A DNA stretch of 64,000 nt from Anomaloglossus baeobatrachus (Eukaryota; Chordata; Amphibia; Anura; Aromobatidae), in NCBI RefSeq assembly GCF_048569485.1, contig NC_134354.1, forward strand, positions 512,812,280-512,876,279, written 5' to 3'. This document shows positions 56,459 through 64,000 of this stretch, one piece after another. The notes under the pieces were generated by a model that searched no databases, was not told where the DNA came from, and saw only the letters and a program-made list of their open reading frames with translations. Each line of letters opens with the position of its first letter. Positions within the stretch are counted from its first letter, which is position 1. The position numbers were made by a program, and so were the translations under genes.

Positions 56459-56608
56459 TTCAGAAGTCTTCCTTCCGGCTGTAACGGCCAAAACCCGGTT
56501 CTCCTTGAGCTCGCGGTGACTCTTCACTTATCCCAGAAGGCACTGGGAATATGCAAATTATCCTCGCAAGACTCCTTCCCTGGCTTTCAGAAGTCTTCCT
56601 TCCGGCTG
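56459..56608 (-). repeat. Tandem 5'-UTR repeat of the CR1, 128-bp period
   Basis: 'tcagaagtcttccttccggc' occurs at 56459 and again at 56587, giving one full and one partial unit at the extreme 5' end. Confidence 0.8.
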
Positions 56609-57219
56609 ACCGGAATGACCCCATTTTGGAAGCTAGACCCCTCAAGGAATTTATCTAGATGTTTAGTGAGCCCCAAGGGGCTCCACAGAAGTTGATAATG
56701 TTGAGCCATGAATACATTTAGTTTTTTTTACCACAAAACTGTTACTTGAACCAGTTAACTTTTTTTTTCACAAGGGTATCAGGAAAAAATGCACCATAAA
56801 ACGTATTGTGCAATTTTTTCTGAGTACGCAGATACCTCATATGTGGTGGAAAGTAATTGTTTGGGTGCACGGTGGGGCTCAGAAGAGAAGGAGCGCCATT
56901 TCACAGCAAAATTGGCTGGAACCATTAGCGGAAGCCATGTCACGTTTGGAGACCCCCTATGGTACCTAAACAGTGGAGCTCCCCCACAAATGACCCCATT
57001 TTGAAACTAGACCCCTCAAGGAATTTATCTAGATGTTTGGTGAGCCCCTTGTACCCCCAAGGGCTCCACAGAAGTTGATAACGTTGAGCCGTGAAAATTA
57101 TTATTTTTTTTTTCTTACCATAAAATTTATTGTGCAATTTTTCCTGAGTACGCAGATACATCATATGTGGTGGAAATCAATTGTTTGGGCGCACAGCAGG
57201 GCTTGGAACGCAGACGCCG

Positions 57220-57520
57220 TGCAGTGATGTGCATCACTGATCGGCTGCTGCAGGACGCATGGTTGGATGAGAAACAAAAAGCGTTGAGGATACGGAAAAA
57301 AAAAAAGTCATGCCGAAAATTGAGAAAGGACGCCGATCCGTTATGTGCATCCCTGATCAGCCCTCGGCCGTTGCAGGACGCACACACGGATGAGGTGCAA
57401 AAAAACGACACAAGATACGGACAAAAAAAAAAGTCCTGCCGAAAATTGACGACGGATGCAGATACGTTATCTGCATCACTGATCAGCGCTCAGCGGAATG
57501 CATGGATGGATGAGGTGTAA
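57220..57520. repeat. About 120-bp tandem repeat, three units
   Basis: 'gtgcatcactgatc', 'gtgcatccctgatcagc' and 'ctgcatcactgatcagc' mark the units. Each is followed by 'gcaggacgca...gatgag', 'gatacgga' and an A-run plus 'gtcctgccgaaaattga'. Confidence 0.75.
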
Positions 57521-58120
57521 AAACGGACAGGGGATACAAAAAAAAACGCAAACATTATACTCACAGTACCCAGAAGATTTGCAGGAGGATCACTGACCAG
57601 AGGAACTGCAGGAGGAATAGAAAGCAGAAAGTGGACAGCTTCTTACAGAAGCAGGAAGTCGGACAGCTCATCAGAAGACCCAGGAAGGACCCAGCGAGGG
57701 TGGAAGATGTAATCGGGCGAGTGAAGACCTCGGACGACCCGGTGAAGGCAGGTAGGGGACATCGGAGAGGGAGAGCAGATGGAGAGGGGGGAGGGGGAGA
57801 CCGGAGAAGAAGAGGCAGAAGCATAAGAGCAGAATAGAGATCGCGGAGGAGGGCAGATCAGCATGGGCAGGAGCCATCGTGGGAGTGCGCAGGGGCTACA
57901 AGGGGAGCATGTAATACTTACAGTGGGACCAGGAGCGGCAACCTGAAAGCAGCGGCGGCATGGTATTACAAGTACCAGCCGGTGCATGCTGCAGACATGT
58001 TGGGGGAGGGCTTCCTAGACCAACACAAGCCTGGGGAGGGCAGTTACCTCCAGATCAGACAGCCCCACTGCACGCTGATTGGAGCGATCGTGCTATGACG
58101 CGCAATCAGTGCTGCAGGGG

Positions 58121-59548
58121 CTGGGGGGCGCCATGTTTGATCTCCTGCTATTATGAGGTGCTTAAAAACAAAAAAACAAAATAAAAACAAAAAAACAAAA
58201 AAGTGAGCCGAAGTATGAGATGGTATACATGGAACTTGTGAGACCATGTTCACACTGGCCATGAGACAAAGAGAAACCAAGGAAAAAATTGTGAAAACAT
58301 ACCCTGCTGTAACTTAATAAAAGCATAGTGCATATAAACATAGGGTACTTAGTAAACACTGTTTTTGATCAAAAAAAGCATAAAGCTATCCCACCAAACG
58401 TCAAGGTGTACCCAGTTGGGATAGTACCTACACTCTCTAATATTAACACCTTACCATGGGTCTAAAATAGGCCTCAATGTGGCTAAGGGCTGAGAGCGAC
58501 CGGGTCCCAACAGGACACACACAGTCAGGGGGATTCACAGAATGAAATGTCCAGCTCACTGAGAAGGGGGCCACTCCCTGTTTATACTGAATACAAAAAA
58601 ACTACATAAAAACAAACAAGTGAGCCGGAGTATGAGATGGTATACATGGAACTTGTGAGACCATGTTCACACTGGCCATGAGACAAAGAGAAACCAAGGA
58701 AAAAATTGTGAAAACATACCCTGCTGTAACTAAATAAAAGCATAGTGCATATAAACATAGGGTACTTAGTAAACACTGTTTTTGATCAAAAAAAGCATAA
58801 AGCTATCCCACCAAACGTCAAGGTGTACCCAGTTGGGATAGTACCTACACTCTCTAATATTAAAACCTTACCATGGGTCTAAAATAGGCCTCAATGTGGC
58901 TAAGGGCTGAGAGCGACCGGGTCCCAACAGGACACACACAGTCAGGGGGATTCACAGAATGAAATGTCCAGCTCACTGAGAAGGGGGCCACTCCCTGTTT
59001 GTACATGGTCTCACAAGTTCCATGTATACCATCTCATACTCCGGCTCACTTTTTTGTTTTTATGTAGTTTTTTTGTATTCAGTACAAACAGGGAGTGGCC
59101 CCCTTCTCAGTGAGCTGGACATTTCATTCTGTGAATCCCCCTGACTGTGTGTGTCCTGTTGGGACCCGGTCGCTCTCAGCCCTTAGCCACATTGAGGCCT
59201 ATTTTAGACCCATGGTAAGGTGTTAATATTAGAGAGTGTAGGTACTATCCCAACTGGGTACACCTTGACGTTTGGTGGGATAGCTTTATGCTTTTTTTGA
59301 TCAAAAACAGTGTTTACTAAGTACCCTATGTTTATATGCACTATGCTTTTATTAAGTTACAGCAGGGTATGTTTTCACAATTTTTTCCTTGGTTTCTCTT
59401 TGTCTCATGGCCAGTGTGAACATGGTCTCACAAGTTCCATGTATACCATCTCATACTTCGGCTCACTTTTTTGTTTTTTTGTTTTTATTTTGTTTTTTTG
59501 TTTTTAAGCACCTCATAATAGCAGGAGATCAAACATGGCGCCCCCCAG
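58121..59548. repeat. 548-bp-arm inverted repeat containing 417-bp direct repeats
   Basis: 58121-58668 pairs with 59001-59548 (position sum 117669), with a 332-bp loop. The left side contains a direct duplication (units starting 58203 and 58620, period 417). The right arm repeats copy 1, including copy-1-specific variants ('acttaataaaag', 'attaacacc'), inverted. Identical small frames on both sides follow from this. No coding function. Confidence 0.92.
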
Positions 59549-59992
59549 CTGCAGCAGATAGCAGGATCTCACTGGTTCAGGCATTGTTTTAGCCGAAACC
59601 AGTGCGAACGATGTGGTTGGCGGTTCAGATTTGAACAGCCAATCACAACGATCGTCGATGGGGGGTGGCGATGCCACCCCCCCTGGGGTCAAGCAAAGAT
59701 CCCCTGCTGTAAGAAACAGCAGGGGACATCATTTGAAAGCCATTTCAATGGCGACGGCAATCAAATGAACTTTAGGCAGTAAAGTTATGTCCCTGGTCGT
59801 TAAGTCACGTAAAAATAGGACGGAACTTTACTGCCCGCGGTCGTGAAGGGGTTAAAGTTGGTTAAGCCAAGATACATCTCGATCATATAAAATGATTAAT
59901 TAAAATATACAATAAACTCTCAATTGCAGATTGACATAAATGACATCCCAAAGCCAGTTTCATGGGAACTCCATAAACTTTCATTACACTAA

Positions 59993-60573
59993 AGGGTACT
60001 TTACATGCTGTGACATCGCTAACAATATATCGTAGGGGTCACATCGTTAGTGACGCACATCCGACGCCGGTAGCGACATCGCAGCGTGTAACACTAATGA
60101 GCGACGATCAACGATCGCAAAATCGTTCCAAAACGGTGATCGTTGACACGTCGTTCATTTCCTTAATATCGCTGCAGCCACTGGTACGATGTTGTTCGTC
60201 GTTCCTGCGGCAGTACACATCGCTATGTGTGACACCGCGGGAGCGACGAACATCTCCTTACCTGCATCCACCAGCAATGAGGAAGGTAGGAGGTGGGTGG
60301 GATGTTATGTCCCGCTCATCTCTGCCCCTCCGCTTCTATTGGCTGGCCGTTTAGTGACGCCGCAATGACGCCGAACGCACCTCCCCCTTGAGGGAGGAAT
60401 TGTTCGGCGGTCACAGCAACGTTGCTGACCAGGTATGTGCGTGTGACGCTGCCGTAGCGATAATGTTCGCTACGGCACCGAGCACCAAATGTCGCACGAG
60501 CGACCAGGGCAGGAGCTATCGTGCTCGACGTTGCTAGCAATCACTAGCGATGTCGCAGCATGTAAAGTACCCC
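59993..60573. mobile_element. TWA-flanked MITE (PIF/Harbinger-like), copy H12
   Basis: TAA on both sides (59990-59992, 60574-60576). The ends AGGGTACTTTACATGCTGTG and GCATGTAAAGTACCCC are inverted. A GC-box/inverted CCAAT block lies at 60315-60343. It interrupts the 3' part of the L1-type LINE. Confidence 0.8.
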
Positions 60574-60599
60574 TAACACTTTATGAAAAAAGGTATATT

Positions 60600-62964
60600 A
60601 TGAATCAACGTTCCATCTTAGTTTATCTTCCTGGTGACTAACAAAAACACCTCTATTTTATGTCAATCACCTCTCGTATTGAGAGATGAACTAATAAGAA
60701 AGAGGAAGACTAGAAAAGTGCAAACAAGAAAAAAGATAAGGAAAGAGGAAATCTAAAAGGAAGAGAAAAGCAAAGCAGAGAAAAGATGGGGGAGAGGGGT
60801 GGGCGGGGGAAAGGCATATCATCGTTCCTTATCGCAAAGAACCCGCAAGACTCTCTTTGAACTCTGGAGACTCCGTGAACATAATCCATGGACTCCACAC
60901 TTTGATATATTTTTCAGTGAGCCCTTTTCAGCTGTAAGCTCCTCCATTCTCTGGAGGCTTGCCATCTCCTCCACCCAGTCAGTCAACGTGGGGCATCTTG
61001 TCTGTTTCCAATATCTGGGAATAATTATATGGGCTGCCGCCAAACAAAATTGCAGCAAGTCACTCTTTTGCGACTTAAATGATCCTGGGAGGATGGAGAG
61101 GAGGGCCACCTGGGAACATCTCTCCACCTCACCCCCACTTATTTTTTTATACAAACAGTACACTGAGTCCCAAAATGGTTGTAATTTAGCGCAGCTTCAC
61201 TATGTGTGTAACATCGATCCCTTTTCTGTACCACATCTCCACAACATGTCAGACACTGAGGGAAAGATAGCATGTAGCACGGTCGGGCAATGATACTATC
61301 TTGTGAGAATTTTGTAGTTTTTCTCTTGTGCGGCACAAGCCACAGATAGTTTGTGAGTCCACAAAAACGCTCTAATCCACTCATCTTCCGAAATGTCAAC
61401 TTCAAGTTCCTCCCCCCACCTATAGACAAATTGAGGTCTGTCCGACATATCTCTCTGGTTTAACAACTTATAAATAAGCGCGATGATATGTCCGGGTGAT
61501 GAACCGAGCAAGAATAATTTCTTAAATGGGGTGGGGGGCCTTCATCTTCCTCTCCCTATCTTGATTTGACAAAAACGATTTCAGCTGCATATATTCCATC
61601 CAGGAAGCTTTTCTCCCTGCTTCCACTATGGATCTACATGAGGGCAAGGTGTTTCCTTGGAGCACATGGAAAAAGCGAGGTTTCTCCGCCCAGACAAACC
61701 CCATGAATTTTTTGGACTAAAGACCAGGGGAAAGTCATGGTTACAAAAGAGAGGGGTAAGCGGGCCCATACCCCAAGAGAGAGGGCCCCTCTTAACCTCA
61801 CCGTCCCACATCCTCAGTGCTGTCCATATAAACTCCATTCCCTTCCCTATCCGTAACCTACTCTCTTTTCCTATCCATGAGAGGAAATGTAAAGGAATCT
61901 CCAATCCATCCTGTTCTACCGCAACCCATTGTTTCGAATCCCTATGAAAGTGCCAGTGCCCGCCCCTCCGCTATTTTTATGTCTATTGAGAGGTTTTACT
62001 CCAATCCTAGGTCTCCGATTCCCCCAAACGAACCTTGAGAAAGCTGTCCGAATTCTGGAAAAGTAGCTCCCCAGCAACTGAATAGTTACCGTCTGGAACA
62101 AAAACAAAAACCTAGGTAGAACATCCATTTTGATTGCGTTGATATGCCCAAATCATGAAAGCTTCTTTTTGTCGTACTTCTTTAAGTCCCTCTTTAAGTC
62201 CCTAATTGTCCTCTCTAACAAGGGCAGGAAATTATGTTGTCAAATTTTTGTTAGGTCATGTGGAACTGCTACCCCTAGATATTTTAGTGCGAACGGTTGC
62301 CACTTAAAGGGACAGTTTTGGGTTGTAGAGGGCTAATTCTTCAGCAGATAACGTCACATTCATGGCCTCGGATTTAGAAAAGTTCACTTTGAAATTACTT
62401 AAGTAAATAAACTCCTCGAACTCTTTGAGCAAAGACGGAAAAGATATATGTGGCTGGGAAATAAACATGAGGAGGTCGTCCGCGAATAAAGATAACTTAT
62501 GATTCCCTCCCCAGGCTTCCACCCCATGGATACTAGCGTTGTTTCTTATGGCAACCGCAAGATGCTCCATTTCGATAACATATAACAGAGGGGACAGTGT
62601 GCATCCCTGACGTGTTCCATTGTGGACAAGGAATGAGGAAGACAAAAACCCATCTGTCCTAACTCTTGCAGAGGGTCCCTTATGAGGGGACGCAATTCTG
62701 TCTAGAAATTTATTACCCAAACCCACCTGTCTTAAGGCGGCCATCATGAGACTCCAGCTGATCCGGTCGAAGGCCTTCTCCGCGTCCACTGAGAGTAGAC
62801 ACATGGGAAAAGAACAAGCCCTCGCCCGGGCCATCAGGAGCAACAGTTTGTTGGTGCTATCTCGTGCCTCCTGACCCTGTACGAACCCCACTCGATCTAT
62901 ATGAATTATCCCTGGCAGGGAAGGAGCGAGTCTATTGGCTAGAGCTTTGGAGAAGAATTTTAGG
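60600..62964 (-). pseudogene. L1-type ORF2 remnant: reverse transcriptase and C-terminal region
   Basis: Reading on the - strand from 62964: KFFSKALANRLAPSLPGIIH, VGFVQGQEARDSTNKLLLL, AEKAFDRISWSLMMAALRQV, TRQGCTLSPLLYVIEMEHLA and LFADDLLMFISQPHISFPSL. This is the palm of an L1/Tx1-clade reverse transcriptase, with both catalytic Asp of FADD present. Below 62304 the frame is broken but the C-terminal region is recognisable to about 60800. The endonuclease and ORF1 are missing by 5' truncation. Not a host gene. Confidence 0.85.
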
Positions 62965-63093
62965 TCTGTTTGGTCTTTTTTTTTAACGTTGAAGTCTATG
63001 AAAAACAGATCTGTTAAATAGTAATTCATTTTTCTTCCACTTGATAAAGACCCATGGATGATCACATGCATGATAGATGATCACTAAGCCTTA

Positions 63094-63515
63094 GGTCACG
63101 CTCACACCATCGTATTTTTTGGTCTGAGTGCGATCTGACCAAATAGCGGATCACACTTGGACCAATGTTATTATACAGGGCCGTGCACAAGTCCGATTTA
63201 TTCCTCAGACCAAGTCTGTCCTATGAAAAAAAAATGCCAGCTCCGAGTTGTCTCTGTATATCAAATTTAACTCTGCCATATAAGCCAATCAATGGGTCCA
63301 AGGAAAAAACTGGACTGCGCTCGGATAACATCCGAGTGTGGCCCGATTTTTACAGACTGGCAGAATGGAGAAGATAGAAACATTTGGTTTTTTTTTTCTA
63401 TCTTCTCCATATCTGAGGAAATTGGATCACACTGACCACGCTCTGATCAGAGTCTGATTAGCAAACGTTTTCCAATGCTCTCAGAGGAGAAAAAAACGGT
63501 CGTCTGGCTGTAGCC
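63094..63515. mobile_element. TWA-flanked MITE, diverged ends
   Basis: TTA on both sides (63091-63093, 63516-63518). GGTCACGCTCACACCATCG at the left and 'cggtcgtctggctgtagcc' at the right are imperfect inverted repeats. The middle has 'tctatcttctccat' inverted around 63385. Confidence 0.5.
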
Positions 63516-63518
63516 TTA

Positions 63519-64000
63519 AGGCCACATCCAGCAAAGCTCAGGGTAGCTGCACTTCAAGAGACATTCTTTTTTGAAAATCCTAAAGATGCTCTCAGATGGC
63601 TCGACATGAATAAGGAACGGCTCAGGCAAAGTCCACAACGTTGATATGTAACCCTTTAAGGACTTTATGGGTGATGAATACTCAACTGTCTGCTGCAATT
63701 ACATAGGATTGGCCCAGTGGATAAAATTATTATGATACCCATTGATTGGTTCCAGCAGAACTCCCTGGGAGAGGCGTTTGGGTTTCCTTTTTCTTTCCCT
63801 TTTTCACTTCCAGAGACGGTTTTTGTTTTTCTCACTTCCCTGCATTTTTCATTGTTCTCAGGCTTTTTTTCTCTTGCCTTAAACCATTTTGGGAAGTAGG
63901 AATTTTATTGTCTCTCTTGTTTCGGCTTCAGGATGGACTGGTGCCTCAGTTTCAACGTTTATGTTGTGAGACAACTGTTACATGTGGGTGGAGGGGGTGG
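63519..64000. other. Non-coding DNA, nothing recognised
   Basis: No exon on either strand and no bounded repeat. Presumably further OFD1 intron. Confidence 0.4.

Larger units (their letters stand above)
53150..56607 (-). mobile_element. CR1 LINE, near 5'-complete, 3' half replaced
   Basis: On the - strand: 5' UTR with a tandem repeat (56607-56459), ORF1, ORF2 endonuclease, and reverse transcriptase up to VYMDFSKAFDTVP at about 53460. The catalytic FADD region and most of the 3' UTR are missing, replaced by MITE sequence (53195-53450). The extreme 3' end AGTCTCCCTTCAACC...CTATGATACTATGATT (53190-53150) is typical of CR1 8-mer tails. Flanking 380-bp unit sequence resumes with little or no duplication, as usual for CR1. 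Confidence 0.88.
52177..57200. repeat. About 380-bp tandem repeat, five units, interrupted by CR1
   Basis: The marker 'gcaccataaaa.nt.ttgtgc' recurs at 52177, 52560, 52957, 56791 and about 57116. Subtracting the 3457-bp CR1 gives spacings of 383, 397, 377 and 325 bp. Every unit carries 'aaggagcgccattt', 'cctaaacaatggagctcccc', 'accccattttggaaactag' and 'tagatgtttggtg'. Confidence 0.85.
51501..59851. mobile_element. 8.35-kb TTAA-flanked non-autonomous element (piggyBac/Kolobok-like)
   Basis: TTAA at 51497-51500 and 59852-59855. The ends CCCCTTCACCCC and GGTCGTGAAGGGG share a short inverted repeat. No transposase frame. Contents in order: an AT-rich left part, about five units of a 380-bp repeat (52177-57200) interrupted by a CR1 LINE, about 120-bp tandem units (57220-57500), a GC-rich part and a 548-bp-arm inverted repeat (58121-59548). 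About 4.9 kb without the CR1. Inserted in the L1-type LINE. Confidence 0.68.
51463..62984 (-). mobile_element. 5'-truncated L1-type LINE with TSD, split by large insertions
   Basis: Target duplication TCTGTTTGGTC plus a T-run occurs at 51463-51483 and 62965-62984. On the - strand the element runs from 62964 down. Reverse transcriptase motifs are visible: LLSVDAEKAFDRISW, NGTRQGCTLSPLL and KLSLFADDLLMF (the FADD catalytic pair), in one frame at 63000-62304. Then comes a broken C-terminal part with INAIKMDVLPRFLFLFQT (around 62140-62060) and LPGSFKSQKSDLLQFCLA (around 61100). The 3' end, AATAAAACAGATTTG plus A-tail, is at 51500-51474. Between lie an 8.35-kb TTAA element and MITE H12; without them the LINE is about 2.5 kb. 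Target TTTT/AA context fits L1 endonuclease cleavage. Confidence 0.75.

Noticed and set aside
58162-59592. Identical small proteins on opposite strands (MFTKYPMFICTMLL...)
   Set aside because: They arise because the same 417-bp unit is present directly and inverted; no start context, domain or conservation argument supports coding.

Overview
The window is animal nuclear DNA, most likely from an anuran amphibian. Two things point there: the exon structure of a vertebrate neural membrane gene, and dense families of small transposons with TTAA or TWA target duplications of the kind known from frogs. This assignment is an inference; no species is named in the sequence. Host coding sequence is only about 1.3 kb of 64 kb. 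The rest is intron, UTR and transposon-derived DNA.

Two convergent genes are present. GPM6B (neuronal glycoprotein M6B, proteolipid protein family) runs on the + strand. Five internal coding exons (16555-24492) are followed by two alternative terminal exons (26497-26577 and 27875-28024), and the 3' UTR reaches about 29.6 kb. Its first exon lies upstream of the window or was not recognised. On the - strand, the last five coding exons of a gene assigned to OFD1 (centriole and cilium protein) lie at 50265-50146, 43934-43828, 38780-38652, 37159-37104 and 32214-32169, with perfect splice-phase continuity and a 3' UTR to about 31.75 kb. Tail-to-tail OFD1/GPM6B is also the mammalian Xp22 order, which supports both calls.

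Region by region: 1-16.5 kb is presumed GPM6B intron 1, holding TTAA-type and TWA-type MITEs, three Tc1/mariner fossils and two long hairpins. 16.5-29.6 kb holds the GPM6B exons, with introns carrying a SINE, a probable solo LTR, MITEs and a minisatellite. 29.6-31.7 kb is the intergenic gap. 31.7-50.3 kb is the OFD1 3' part, full of nested MITEs, including a hAT element whose target duplication begins 7 bases from a splice donor. 50.3-63.5 kb is a deep nest: a 5'-truncated L1-type LINE with its own target-site duplication contains an 8.35-kb TTAA-flanked element, which contains a near 5'-complete CR1 LINE, about five units of a ~380-bp tandem repeat and a 548-bp-arm inverted repeat. 63.5-64 kb shows nothing recognisable.

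The strongest 'second look' items are the nested insertion series, the very well-matched hairpins (14.8-15.1 kb and 58.1-59.5 kb), the palindromic and CCAAT/GC-box modules shared among TWA-flanked MITEs, and the hAT insertion beside an OFD1 exon. No complete autonomous mobile element and no plainly new multi-gene system was found.
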